Shown piece after piece: positions 10,401 to 17,712 of a stretch of 29,104 nucleotides of DNA. Made by a program: the position numbers and the translations under genes. Origin of the DNA: Myxococcales bacterium UBA5297. Its GTDB lineage: Bacteria; Myxococcota; Myxococcia; Myxococcales; UBA5297. The stretch covers positions 1 to 29,104 of the forward strand of contig DHSB01000114.1 of the NCBI GenBank assembly GCA_002408385.1, in the 5' to 3' direction. The number at the start of each line of letters is the position of its first letter. Position 1 is the first letter of the stretch. Under the pieces are notes generated by a model. The model saw only the letters and a program-made list of their open reading frames with translations. It did no database searches and had not been told where the DNA came from.

Positions 10401-10566
10401 CGGCCGCATCTTCCAGCCGTTCTTCACGACCAAGGCCTCGGGGACCGGGCTCGGGCTGACGGTCGTCAAGCGCACCGTCGAGGCTCACCGCGGCGAGCTT
10501 GACCTCGAGTCGCCTCCGGGACGCGGCGCGAGATTCGTCCTGCGGCTGCCGCTCGAGCAGCGGTAG
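7423..10566 (+). CDS. Multi-domain sensor histidine kinase (PAS, four GAF-like domains, HisKA-HATPase)
   Basis: The product has 1047 residues and no membrane segments, so it is probably cytoplasmic. A PAS domain occupies about 10-125. Four GAF-like domains follow at about 140-300, 318-465, 475-630 and 640-800, separated by short helical linkers (repeated NARLY or ERARLF ends). The transmitter has the H-box AHEVRNP with phospho-acceptor H838, N-box with N951, G1 box DTGAGI at 983 and G2 GTGLGL at 1007-1012. It ends soon after G2 with no receiver domain, so its partner regulator is elsewhere. ATG 7423 has GGGAG six bases upstream; the frame continues upstream without coding character. It is divergent from the ABC-F gene across 194 bases. 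Ligands of the GAF domains are unknown. Confidence 0.93.
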   Translation: MPTAAERVESVDLMRLLSAIPVGIAHLTNERIDYVNPALLELLERTEETMLGARFVELVHPDDRPAVEARYRARVAGDKAVPPSYETTLRRGDGSEVRVELEPKALGERELLVLVRDVTGRVRDSALLAALSSVALQVQRARTPREVLWAAAEGLRELGMNLAALRLAGPDELVVECLSLDEGSLRALESVFGAPWRSWRFALADLPMSSRALAERRNLFDRAVVEDLVRIARRSSSSRAAQAEEQVLRSGLQRGVLCPLFVHGQPWGFLDIASATLTASDAAAVGLFASKVASALEVTSTIAELERKNRELAAIQELAEAGSETDFELLLPELLRIACGAVRSDAGALYLLDGNRAQFILAADHGGIAALRSKHSVLPIGSPIGRAALTLESTALGTSPLLADFSRELAAEGICEMALVPLHIKGRLAGTLNLARCRPEPFSEDELRFASQLSGQVAIQVENARLYSDTSRRVKLLTVLFGLSRMGAEALEVAPLVERVLDKVSEAVPVEAVALHLLEGDCLRLAGERGEGGGWDKETAIPLDRQMLCGRAAIERRTQVVDLSLWPERGGGELARSRGMMHAASVPLVASDRLIGTLCVLRRADRAFVDEEIGLLESSAAQISLAIERARLFERERKRVEELQLFLEVGRVITASLDLELILESSAASMARMAEATHAFVLLQEPCKRVLRGVVASAPEHRDHFRTVRLSLDAASAAALAVRTRAPVRVADTKGSNLVCRELVESYSQKSVLALPLLVRGEPIGAVLIGDARWPRAWSEAQSDRAMAVARQVAVSVANARLYEDLKRSYDQLARAQEELVKRERLAALGELSAVVAHEVRNPLGVIFNSLGSLRRVLHPSGDAAMLLDIVGEEADRLNRIVGELLDFARPSDPALQLEPLLEVLGAAAEAAAPIAEPAGVQIKIEAPEPSLRAPVDAHMLRQALLNLIINAIQAMPKGGTVAVAASTEEHQGRRLARIEVSDTGAGISPDLAGRIFQPFFTTKASGTGLGLTVVKRTVEAHRGELDLESPPGRGARFVLRLPLEQR

Positions 10567-10636
10567 GCGGCGCGGCTTGCGCAGGCGCGAGCCCAGCGCC
10601 CCTCGCCCGGAATGCGGCCTGCCATGCGGCCTGTCG

Positions 10637-11551
10637 CTAGGCGACCTGCAGGTACTCCTTCTTCACCAGCTCGACCAGAAGCAGGCTCGCCTCGAGATCC
10701 GAGCCGTCGGCCTTGTCGATGATCGTCTGCGTCGTGCCCGTGTTGTAGACGAGCTGCAGCATGTCGAGCTGTTCGGGGCTCAGGTCGCGCAGCGGCGCGT
10801 TGAGCGGCATCGCCAGGGTCAGCCGTGCGTCGGGGGCCGGCAGGTCGTTGGCGATGCGGCGCAGCTCGTCGAGCTGACGCAGGCCCTCCATCAGCAGGGC
10901 TTCGGTCGGCTCCTCGAGCTCGATCATGAAGTCCTGGGGATCGGGGGGCAGCAGCTCGAAGTCGCCGACCTCCCAGCGGATGATGCGGTAGAAGCTCTTG
11001 AGCGGGCCGAGGTCGTGGTTGTCGTCGATGGAGGCGTAGTAGATGCGGCCCTGGCGCAGGTAGATGCGGCCCTCGTGCACGTCCTTGACGAACAGCACGC
11101 CGTTCTTTTTCGAGGTGCCGAAGAGCTGGAGCAGGTCGGGGAGAGGGACCTCTTCGATCTTGCCGGTCATCGAAGAGGAGCGGGTCTGGCGCGCGGCGGC
11201 CGCCGCGGCCGCCTCCTCGAGCTTTTTCTTCACCTGCTGGTCGTCCATCTGCGGGGCATTGCCCTGCGCGACGAGCTTGAGGATGGAGGTGCCGATGAGG
11301 ACGCGGTCGCCTTCCTTGAGGCGCGCCTGCTTGATCTTCTCGCCGTTGACGAAGGTGCCGTTGGTCGAGCCGAGGTCCTCGATGAGGATCTTGCCGTCGC
11401 TGCAGGTGATTTTGGCGTGCTTGCGGCTGACCATGTCCTCGACGAGCACCATGTCGAGGTCCGAGGAGCGCCCGACCACGATTTGCTTGCCGGGCTTCAC
11501 CGGAAACTCGCCGCCCTGGTACTTGCCCGAAATGAATTTCAAGGCGTACAT
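10637..11551 (-). CDS. FHA domain plus DUF4388 protein
   Basis: The product has 304 residues. Residues 1-95 form an FHA domain with GRS (27-29), SRKH (42-45) and GSTNGTFVNG (61-70), the phosphothreonine-binding loops. An Ala/Lys-rich linker (about 103-125) leads into a DUF4388 (PATAN-like) domain from about 129 (GKIEEVPLPDLLQLF). DUF4388 domains are frequent in Myxococcota and are linked to two-component and gliding-motility signalling. The protein probably docks onto a Ser/Thr-kinase target. The gene follows the TPR gene by 90 bases on the same strand and converges on the histidine kinase at 10566. A run of A on the coding strand (11569-11582) lies just upstream of the start. No kinase gene lies in the window. 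Confidence 0.9.
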   Translation of the reverse strand: MYALKFISGKYQGGEFPVKPGKQIVVGRSSDLDMVLVEDMVSRKHAKITCSDGKILIEDLGSTNGTFVNGEKIKQARLKEGDRVLIGTSILKLVAQGNAPQMDDQQVKKKLEEAAAAAAARQTRSSSMTGKIEEVPLPDLLQLFGTSKKNGVLFVKDVHEGRIYLRQGRIYYASIDDNHDLGPLKSFYRIIRWEVGDFELLPPDPQDFMIELEEPTEALLMEGLRQLDELRRIANDLPAPDARLTLAMPLNAPLRDLSPEQLDMLQLVYNTGTTQTIIDKADGSDLEASLLLVELVKKEYLQVA

Positions 11552-11641
11552 CGCCGACCTCGTGCTTGGTTTCTTTTTTTTTCGTTTCGCGAAGCGCAGC
11601 GAATCCTACCCGCTGTGCCCGGGGGCGGGCAAACCGGGGGA

Positions 11642-12349
11642 CTAGGACTTCGAGTCGCAGACGAGGCCCAGGTACATCTCGGCGGTCTTGTTGCCCGGGT
11701 TGCGCCGCAGCACCTCTTCCCATTCGCCAATCGCCTCTTCGGTTCGCCCGAGGCTGTAGAGCACGATGCCGAGCTGAGTGCGGGCAGGCAAGTAATGGGG
11801 CGCCTCTTCGACTGCGCGCCGATACTCGCGAAGCGCTCCGTCCTTGTCGCCCTTGTCGCGAAGTGCCCCGGCGAGCTTGGCGCGCAGATCGACGAAGGTG
11901 GGCCCAAGCTCGAGGGCGCGCCGATACTCGGCGATCGCCGAGTCGAACTGCCCGCTCGAGAGGAACACGTCGCCGATGTCGGCGTACATGTTGGCGATCT
12001 TGCCTTTGACGAAGCGGTCGAGCTCGCCCGGCTGGCTGCCGCCGCGCGAGACGGCTGCCTGGTAGACCTCGCGGGCCTCCTGATACTTGCCCATGTCGTT
12101 GTAGATGATGGCCAGGTTGAGGGCGGCTTCGGTGTAGGCGGGGTTGATCTTGAGCGCGGCCTCGAACGAGCGCTCGGCCCGGGCGAACTGGCCCTGGTCG
12201 TGGTAGATGACGCCGAGCATGTTGTAGACGTCGGCGAACGAATGGTTCTGCTCGACGACCTGCGACAGGTACTTTTCGGCGCGCCCGTACTGCTTGTGCT
12301 GAAAGTAGCTGCGACCGAGGTTGAGCAGCTCCCTGGCGAATTCGTCCAT
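11642..12349 (-). CDS. Tetratricopeptide repeat protein
   Basis: The product has 235 residues made almost wholly of TPR units. About six 34-residue helix pairs are visible from residue 5 to 225, for example ADVYNMLGVIYHDQGQFARA, TEAALNLAIIYNDMGKYQEA and PARTQLGIVLYSLGRTEEA. One unit near 115-150 is separated by an extra GGSQPGELDRFVKG segment. There is no signal peptide or membrane segment, so it is probably a cytoplasmic scaffold. It sits between the bamD-linked lipoprotein and the FHA-DUF4388 gene on the same strand, which suggests co-expression with the FHA protein. ATG 12349 has GAGG six bases upstream. Its binding partner cannot be inferred from sequence alone. Confidence 0.88.
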   Translation of the reverse strand: MDEFARELLNLGRSYFQHKQYGRAEKYLSQVVEQNHSFADVYNMLGVIYHDQGQFARAERSFEAALKINPAYTEAALNLAIIYNDMGKYQEAREVYQAAVSRGGSQPGELDRFVKGKIANMYADIGDVFLSSGQFDSAIAEYRRALELGPTFVDLRAKLAGALRDKGDKDGALREYRRAVEEAPHYLPARTQLGIVLYSLGRTEEAIGEWEEVLRRNPGNKTAEMYLGLVCDSKS

Positions 12350-12406
12350 GCGTGGCCTCGCTCTGGCGCCCGAGCGCGCAGCCGGGCAGCAGGTGTGCGC
12401 TCGAAC

Positions 12407-13048
12407 CTACCTCAGTCCCTCGGATATGCGAAGGTTCGAGCCTTCGCGCACGAGCCGAAAACGCCGGCGCACCAGCTCCCCGCCCGGCCCGCGCCGCTCC
12501 TCGAGGACCTCGGCGTCGCCGCGCTCGTTGCGCACGTACCACGCCTCGGCCCGGCCCGCGGGCGCCGAGGCGGGCTGTTCGAGCCGTCCGAGCAGCTCTT
12601 GGCGCGCCAGGTGCGGATCGCTCCAGCGCTGCGCGACCAGCGCGCGCAGCGCCGCCCCGTCGCCGCGCTCGGCGGCCGCCGCGCGGCGCAGCATCAGGGA
12701 GAGGATCTCCTGCAGGCCGGGCAGCGCCGCGCCCGTGGGGCGCCACTGGCCGTCGGCGAGCTCGAAGCCGATGCGCTCGCGCCCAAGGTAGCTGACGCGG
12801 GCCTCGGCGACCCTCGCTTCGGCGTCGACGGTGGCGACGGCGACGAAACGCCCGCCTTCCGGCTTGACGAGGAGGCGGTCGAAGCGCGCCTGGACGAGCT
12901 CGACCTGGCCGCCGGGGACCTCGAAGCGCGCGCCGCCCTGGCCGAGGAGGACAAGAGCGCGGGCGATCTGCGCCTCCGGCCCGGCGAGCCTCTCGCAGGC
13001 CCCGCAGGAGGCCAGCAGCAGGCCAAGCAGCGCCGCCGGGCGGCTCAC
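12407..13048 (-). CDS. Predicted lipoprotein of unknown function, translationally coupled to bamD
   Basis: The product has 213 residues. The N-terminus is a signal peptide ending LLLASC, a lipobox with Cys15 (another Cys is at 18). No family is recognised. The last 80 residues, with alternating charged strands such as EVLEERRGPGGELVRRRF, look like a small alpha/beta domain of the NTF2 or lumazine-binding type, but this is only a guess. The GTG start overlaps the bamD stop by 4 bases, so translation is probably coupled. This suggests an envelope role, perhaps linked to outer-membrane biogenesis. It could also be a myxobacterial lineage-specific lipoprotein. Confidence 0.75.
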   Translation of the reverse strand: MSRPAALLGLLLASCGACERLAGPEAQIARALVLLGQGGARFEVPGGQVELVQARFDRLLVKPEGGRFVAVATVDAEARVAEARVSYLGRERIGFELADGQWRPTGAALPGLQEILSLMLRRAAAAERGDGAALRALVAQRWSDPHLARQELLGRLEQPASAPAGRAEAWYVRNERGDAEVLEERRGPGGELVRRRFRLVREGSNLRISEGLR

Positions 13049-13821
13049 GTCAGGCTCGCGAGCAGGCTCTGGGCGTCGGCGTGGTTGGGGTCGTTCGGCA
13101 GGTCGCGGATGAGACGCTCGAGGGCATCGCGGGCCTTCTCCTTGTCGCCGAGCTTCAGGTGTGCGCCGGCCAGCTTGAAGAGCGCCTCACCCTCCACCTC
13201 GGTCCCCGGATACTTCTCGAGCAGGTGGTCGAGCCTTCCGACCGCTGCGCGCCAGCGCTCGCGGTGGAGGTAGAAGTCGGCGACGTAGAGCTCGTGGCGC
13301 GCCAGCCGCAGCCGCACATCCTGGTGCAGGCGCTTCGCCTCGGCCGTGTGCTCGGAGCTCGGATAGCGCTCGACGAACAGCCCGAAGGTCTCGAGCGCCT
13401 TGCGCACGGCGGTCTGATCCTTCTCGGAAGAGGGCGGAAAGATGAAGAAGTCCGAGGGGATGTCCTTGTAGTGCGAGAGCGCCACGCGGAACTCGGCGTA
13501 GTCGGACCTCGGGTGGTTGGGGCGCAGCTTGAGGAAGTTGCGGTAGGCGTCGATGGCCTCGAGGTACTTCTCCTGGCTGAAGTAGGTGTCGCCCACCGCC
13601 AGGTCGGCAAGCGCGGCGTGGCTCGAGTAGGGGAACTTGTAGCGGACGTGCTCGAAGTACTTGAGCGCCTCAAGATGGCGACCATCGTCGAGGGCCTTCT
13701 GTCCCCGGCTGAAGTTGACCTCGGAGTCGTCGGCGTAGGACGGCTCGCCCGTCGAGTCGAGCGAGGCACAACCGGCGAGCAGCGAGAAGGCTGCGAGGAG
13801 CGTCAGGGGCTTGGAAATCAT
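13045..13821 (-). CDS. bamD: Outer membrane protein assembly lipoprotein BamD
   Basis: The product has 258 residues, close to the usual BamD length. It has a signal peptide with lipobox LLAGC (Cys18), so it should be lipidated and anchored to the outer membrane. From residue 34 it is made of TPR helix pairs, for example FSRGQKALDDGRHLEALKYF and AVGDTYFSQEKYLEAIDAYRNFL, with the HPRSDYAEFRVALSHYK segment typical of YfiO/BamD (outer membrane assembly lipoprotein). BamD is the essential partner of BamA in inserting beta-barrel proteins. ATG 13821 is chosen because the signal peptide starts there; a frame extension to 13923 lacks coding character. No bamA is in the window. The downstream lipoprotein overlaps it by 4 bases. 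Confidence 0.9.
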   Translation of the reverse strand: MISKPLTLLAAFSLLAGCASLDSTGEPSYADDSEVNFSRGQKALDDGRHLEALKYFEHVRYKFPYSSHAALADLAVGDTYFSQEKYLEAIDAYRNFLKLRPNHPRSDYAEFRVALSHYKDIPSDFFIFPPSSEKDQTAVRKALETFGLFVERYPSSEHTAEAKRLHQDVRLRLARHELYVADFYLHRERWRAAVGRLDHLLEKYPGTEVEGEALFKLAGAHLKLGDKEKARDALERLIRDLPNDPNHADAQSLLASLT

Positions 13822-13896
13822 GGCGCGCAGGAAGTTACCCTCAGGGGGCGAATCGGTCAATTCGCCAGTATCTACGGGCTTGTAGGGCTGGCGAGG

Positions 13897-13921
13897 GAGG
13901 CGCCCGTGGAGGGGGCGCCTC
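13897..13921. other. Perfect 9-bp hairpin upstream of bamD
   Basis: The arms GAGGCGCCC (13897-13905) and GGGCGCCTC (13913-13921) are perfectly complementary with a 7-base loop. The hairpin lies between the DUF4013 gene (stop at 14051) and bamD (start at 13821), both minus strand. It could end the upstream transcript, but there is no T-run after it on the minus strand, so a typical intrinsic terminator is not supported. Confidence 0.45.
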
Positions 13922-14050
13922 AAGGGCGCCCGACGCGGGGCTCGGGGCCTGCCTCACCGGTCCCCAGGGTGCGCGTCCAGGCCCAGGCAGGCATGAGGGC
14001 AGGATCGTCTCGGGCCCCGAGGACTGCAAGAGCAGTGGCGCAGCGCGATT

Positions 14051-14686
14051 TCAGTACGAGGCGGGCTCGGCGGGAGGCTCGCTCGACTGAGGCGGTTGCT
14101 CCATCGAGAGTCGGTAGGTCTCGGCGAGCGCCCGCGTGGTCACCAGGGCGCCCCAGAAGCTCACGAAGAACGCCCCGACGATGCAGGCGAGCGTCCCGAC
14201 CGACGAGAGCAGACCGACGATGAGCGCCATCGCCACGTAGAGCGCGAGGTTGGTCGGGTTTTGCTTGATGTAGGCGAAGACCTGGTCGAGCTCGAAGGCA
14301 GCCGAGAAGCGGTTGGTGACGAAGTAGCGGGTCAGCGAGGCGGGCACGAGCACCATCGCGGCGAGGCCCATGAGCATCGAGATGCAGGTGCCGAGGCAGG
14401 GGATGAACGCCATCAGCACGCAGGCGAGCCAGTAGAGGACGTGAATGCCGAGGATAGGCACGCCCTCGGCGAGGTCCTTGCTCACCTCGAACTCGGGCAG
14501 CGGCGCGTTCTCGTCGTCCACGAGCGCGAGAAAGAGCTTCTTCTGGTAGCCCAGCGAGATGAAGGCCCCGACCAGGACGACGGACAGCAGGTGGAACAGC
14601 CCGCCGAGCAGGACCTTCTGAACCCAGCCCGGGTCCTTGAACACGTAGGTGAAGGGCCGTTCGAAGTCGATGGTTCTGGCCGCCAT
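14051..14686 (-). CDS. DUF4013-family multi-pass membrane protein
   Basis: The product has 211 residues. It begins with FERPFTYVFKDPGWVQKVL, the characteristic start of DUF4013 proteins, in which an amphipathic region precedes the first membrane helix. Four or more hydrophobic segments follow, at about 27-47, 80-100, 103-120 and 150-180. The C-terminus is a short Pro/Glu/Ser-rich cytoplasmic-type tail. The family is conserved in bacteria and archaea but has no settled function; it is an integral membrane protein. ATG 14686 has AGGAG seven bases upstream, a strong site. It stands between the TerB-like gene and bamD on the same strand; a (CT)10 tract lies in its upstream gap. Confidence 0.85.
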   Translation of the reverse strand: MAARTIDFERPFTYVFKDPGWVQKVLLGGLFHLLSVVLVGAFISLGYQKKLFLALVDDENAPLPEFEVSKDLAEGVPILGIHVLYWLACVLMAFIPCLGTCISMLMGLAAMVLVPASLTRYFVTNRFSAAFELDQVFAYIKQNPTNLALYVAMALIVGLLSSVGTLACIVGAFFVSFWGALVTTRALAETYRLSMEQPPQSSEPPAEPASY

Positions 14687-14789
14687 GGAAGGGCTCCTTG
14701 TCGCGCTATTTCAAGGCAGACTCCTTATCGCATTTGCCACAGAGCCTGCTACCGACATGGGCGGGCTGTGGGCCGAGCGCGCTGGCGAC

Positions 14790-14810
14790 CTCTCTCTCTC
14801 TCTCTCTCTC
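14790..14810. repeat. Dinucleotide microsatellite (CT)10
   Basis: A pure CT run of 21 bases on the plus strand (GA on the minus) lies in the gap between the TerB-like gene stop (14835) and the DUF4013 gene start (14686), about 104 bases upstream of that start. It is outside any coding frame I accept. Such tracts can change length by slippage and alter promoter spacing, but no promoter is identified here. Confidence 0.9.
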
Positions 14811-14834
14811 CGCTTTGCCTCGGGAGCGCCGCCT

Positions 14835-15368
14835 CTAGGCTGCGGACGACAGGCGCGTCCTCACCTCGCCGAGGATCTGGTCGGCTCTCTCGTCGTCGAG
14901 GTGAAGCTCGTCCATCAGCGCGTTGAGCGCCTCGTTGTCCTCGTTCGCCTCCCGGCCGTCGGCGGCCACCACCGCGGCGCACAGACGGAAGGCCGACTCG
15001 GCGAGCCCGTGGTCTTCGCGCAGCAGCCGGCCCACCGTCTCCACCCGGGCGGCAAAGCCTTCGGCCTCCAGCCTCTCGGCAAACGCGGCGAGCAGCTCCT
15101 CGATCTCTCCGGGGTCCAACTCCGCCGAGGTCATCTCGTGGAGCACCGAGCGCGCCGCGTCCTCTTCCTCCTCCATGACGCGTCCCTCGACGGCGATCAT
15201 CAGGAAGAGCGCCTCCAGCGCCCCGAGGACCTTCGAGGCGGCTGCGTTCTCGGCGAGCAGCCGGTCCTCGGCGTCGTGGATGCTCCGCAGGCCGGCGGCA
15301 AAGCCCTCGCTCGGCTCCTCGCCACCCGCACGACCGGCCAGCACAACGAACTTGTCGCAATCGAACAT
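14835..15368 (-). CDS. TerB-like helical domain protein
   Basis: The product has 177 residues and is predicted all-helical. It contains two acidic helical segments of the kind seen in TerB/DjlA-type domains: ALFLMIAVEGRVMEEEED near 49-66 and CAAVVAADGREANEDNEA near 129-146. In each a hydrophobic helix is followed by A-x-D/E-G and an acidic stretch, which in TerB forms a metal-binding site. The function of stand-alone TerB-like proteins is not settled; tellurite resistance should not be assumed because no other ter genes are here. There is no signal peptide. It follows pilT on the same strand, separated by 219 bases and a likely terminator, so it probably has its own promoter. Confidence 0.65.
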   Translation of the reverse strand: MFDCDKFVVLAGRAGGEEPSEGFAAGLRSIHDAEDRLLAENAAASKVLGALEALFLMIAVEGRVMEEEEDAARSVLHEMTSAELDPGEIEELLAAFAERLEAEGFAARVETVGRLLREDHGLAESAFRLCAAVVAADGREANEDNEALNALMDELHLDDERADQILGEVRTRLSSAA

Positions 15369-15520
15369 GGCTTTGCCCCCGTCAGGCGCGCTGCTTTGTC
15401 AAAGGGGGCGCAGCGGTAGCAGGGGCTCCCGGGACTGGCCACAGGCAAAACCGGGGGAAGCGGGCAACCATCGACAAGTGGAGACTTCCGGCAACCCGCT
15501 CTTTCGCGCCCGAACGAGAA

Positions 15521-15548
15521 GAGGGCCCCCGCGTCGGCGGGAGCCCTC
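15521..15548 (-). terminator. Likely intrinsic terminator of pilT
   Basis: Two 12-base arms (15521-15532 and 15537-15548) pair with one mismatch around a GTCG loop. On the minus strand the hairpin is followed by TTCTCGTT, a short T-rich run. It is 40 bases after the pilT stop. A second GC-rich hairpin with arms GGGCGCG and CGCGCCC lies between it and the stop, at 15565-15584. Confidence 0.6.
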
Positions 15549-15587
15549 GCATACTGCGCGGCACGGGCGCGGGGGGGCGCGCCCGGG

Positions 15588-16973
15588 TTAGAACCGCTCG
15601 ATCTCGAAGCCCGGGTCGTTGGGATCCGGCTGGTTCGACTGCGGCGCGGCGGGCCGCGCCGGCTGCTGCGTCGGCTGTTGCATTGGCATCGCCGGCATGC
15701 CCGGGCTGCTCGGATAGCGCGGCTGGCCGGGCATTTGACCCATCATCGGCGCCATGGGGGCCATCGGAGGCGCGGCGGGATTGGTCGGATAACGCTGCTG
15801 AGGCACCGGGGGCGCGGTCGGCGAGGAGGTCGGGTACCGCTGTCCGGGGGCAGGCACCGGCGCCGCGGGCTTCTCGAAGTCGTCCCAGGAAGAGTCGCTG
15901 GTGCCGCTGATGCCCGAGACGCGCAGCGCGAAGTCGTCGGGGTTGGAGGTCTGGCGCAGCGCCTCCTCGTAGGAGACCAGGCCCTGCTGCAGCAGCGACA
16001 TCAGCGACTGATCGAAGGTCTGCATGCCGTAGGTCTGGTGACCTTGGGCGATCGCATCGGTCAGCTCCCGGGTGCGGTCTTTGTCCTCGACCATCTCGCG
16101 CACGCGGGCCGTGGCGACCAGCACCTCGACCGCGGCGACCCGGCCACGCCCGTCGGCCCGCGGCACGAGGCGCTGGCTGACCACGGCCTTGAGCACGGCG
16201 CCAAGCTGCATGCGCACCTGCTTCTGCTGGTAGGGCGGGAAGACCGAGATGATCCGGTTGATGGTCTCGGTGGCGTCCAGGGTGTGCAGCGTGGACATGA
16301 CCAGGTGGCCGGTCTCGGCCGCGGTCAGCGCGGTCTCGATGGTCTCGATGTCGCGCATTTCGCCGACGAGGATGACGTCCGGGTCCTGGCGCAGCGCGCT
16401 CTTGAGCGCTTGGCCGAAGCTGAGCGTGTCGACGCCCACCTCGCGCTGATTGACGATCGACCGCTTGTCGCGGATGAGGAACTCGATCGGATCCTCGATC
16501 GTCATGATGTGGCAGGTTTCGTTGGAGTTGACGTGGTCGACCATCGCCGCCAGCGTGGTCGACTTGCCCGAGCCGGTCGTGCCGGTCACGAGGATGAGGC
16601 CGCGCTGGGAGAGGGCGATCTTCTCGAGCACCTTGGGCAGCATGAGCTGCTCGCAGGTGAGGATCTTGAAGGGGATGACGCGAAGGACCGCGCCGATGGT
16701 GCCGCGCTGCTGGAAGACGTTGACGCGAAATCGCCCCAGGCCGGGCACGCCGTAGGCCAGGTCTATCTCGTTGGTCTGCTTGAACTTCTCCTTCTGGTAG
16801 TCGTTCATGATGCTGAACGCCATCCGCGCGATCTCCTCGGGCGGCAGCCGGCGGGCGTCCTTGAGCGGCACCAGCGAGCCATCGACGCGGAACATCGGCG
16901 GCAGACCGGCCTTGAGGTGGATGTCCGAGGCTCCACCGCGCAGCGCTATCTGCAGGATTTCATTCAACTCCAT
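15588..16973 (-). CDS. pilT: Type IV pilus retraction ATPase PilT with Pro/Gln-rich C-terminal extension
   Basis: The product has 461 residues. Residues 1-345 match PilT: N-terminal domain starting ELNEILQIALRGGASDIHLKAG, Walker A GTTGSGKSTT (about 131-140), Asp box EDPIEF, Walker B DVILVGEMRD and His box HLVMSTLHT. The order and spacing are those of secretion ATPases of the PilT subfamily, which depolymerise type IV pili and drive twitching or S-motility. Usual PilT is about 345-370 residues, so about 100 residues are extra. This tail is rich in Pro, Gln, Met and Ala with three RYP motifs (QRYPTS, QRYPTN, PRYPSS) and ends in an acidic GFEIERF. ATG 16973 has GGGAG six bases upstream. PilU is the alternative; tail apart, the core is PilT-like. 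Confidence 0.92.
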   Translation of the reverse strand: MELNEILQIALRGGASDIHLKAGLPPMFRVDGSLVPLKDARRLPPEEIARMAFSIMNDYQKEKFKQTNEIDLAYGVPGLGRFRVNVFQQRGTIGAVLRVIPFKILTCEQLMLPKVLEKIALSQRGLILVTGTTGSGKSTTLAAMVDHVNSNETCHIMTIEDPIEFLIRDKRSIVNQREVGVDTLSFGQALKSALRQDPDVILVGEMRDIETIETALTAAETGHLVMSTLHTLDATETINRIISVFPPYQQKQVRMQLGAVLKAVVSQRLVPRADGRGRVAAVEVLVATARVREMVEDKDRTRELTDAIAQGHQTYGMQTFDQSLMSLLQQGLVSYEEALRQTSNPDDFALRVSGISGTSDSSWDDFEKPAAPVPAPGQRYPTSSPTAPPVPQQRYPTNPAAPPMAPMAPMMGQMPGQPRYPSSPGMPAMPMQQPTQQPARPAAPQSNQPDPNDPGFEIERF

Positions 16974-17211
16974 GCAAGACTCCCTCGGACCCTGCCGGTC
17001 CGATGGGGGCGGCTTGTCGCCCCCGGTTGTAAGGATGCCCGATGATAGCAAAGCGTCGACACCAGCCCCAAGGGGGCGATCGGCGGGCGCTCACATTGAA
17101 CGAGCGGGGGGCCCGGCGCTCGGTCGGCCGCGCGAAAAGGACCGAAGCGCCCGCAAGGCTTGACGAAGACGCCTCGAGTCTCCCAGGCTCCAGGCGCTCT
17201 CGAGGACGGCC

Positions 17212-17712
17212 ATGACCAAGACGGCTCTTTTCGCTCTGCTGGGGCTCGCGTTTGGCGGCTCGGCGCTCGCCGCCGAGAGCGCGCCGGCCTACGTCTGCTG
17301 GTCGACCGACGACCCAGGCTGCACGAGCCGCCGTCATGGCGAGCTGCCTGTCGACAAGGCGAGGTTCGAGGCGCTGCTCGGAAAGCTTCGTGCGGTCGAC
17401 AAGAGCGAGCCGCAGATGAACCTCGTCGCGCAGCGCGAAATCGCCGAGCACGGGCGCTACCTGACTTGCGCGCAGCTCGCCCGGATACTCGAGAGCTTCC
17501 GGAGCACCTCGATGCGCGTGGCCCTCCTCTATGCCCTCGCCAATCGCGTGGTCGACCCGGAGAACGCCGCGGTTGCCGCCCGCCGGCTCGAGCCGGACAG
17601 CAGGATGGTCGAGCAGGCGCGCCAGCTTCTTTCGGGCGCGATCTCCGTCTGGCCCGCCGAGACCGAGGGCGAGGAGGCGCCGCGCGAACGAAGCCGTGCC
17701 TCGGACCGCTGA
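17212..17712 (+). CDS. Secreted DUF4476-domain protein
   Basis: The product has 166 residues with a signal peptide ending SALA at about residue 20, so it is exported to the periplasm or beyond. Residues 48-130 fit the DUF4476 pattern: a helix starting FEALLGKLRAV, then GRYLTCAQLARILESF, MRVALLYALANRVVDPEN. DUF4476 is found in Myxococcota and Bacteroidota and has no known function. Two cysteines at 29 and 37 lie just after the signal peptide and could form a disulfide. The C-terminus is charged. ATG 17212 has GAGGA upstream. It is divergent from pilT across 238 bases, which must hold both promoters. Confidence 0.75.
   Translation: MTKTALFALLGLAFGGSALAAESAPAYVCWSTDDPGCTSRRHGELPVDKARFEALLGKLRAVDKSEPQMNLVAQREIAEHGRYLTCAQLARILESFRSTSMRVALLYALANRVVDPENAAVAARRLEPDSRMVEQARQLLSGAISVWPAETEGEEAPRERSRASDR

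Noticed and set aside
11566..11582. T-run as terminator of a plus-strand transcript
   Set aside because: No plus-strand gene ends there; the run lies just upstream of the minus-strand FHA gene and is more likely an A-tract in its leader.
10485..13273. Long frames on both strands across the FHA, TPR and lipoprotein genes
   Set aside because: They overlap well-supported genes in other frames and show skewed composition without recognisable domains.
14835..15368. Tellurite resistance system
   Set aside because: A single TerB-like domain occurs without terA, terC, terD or other ter genes, so only a domain-level call is justified.
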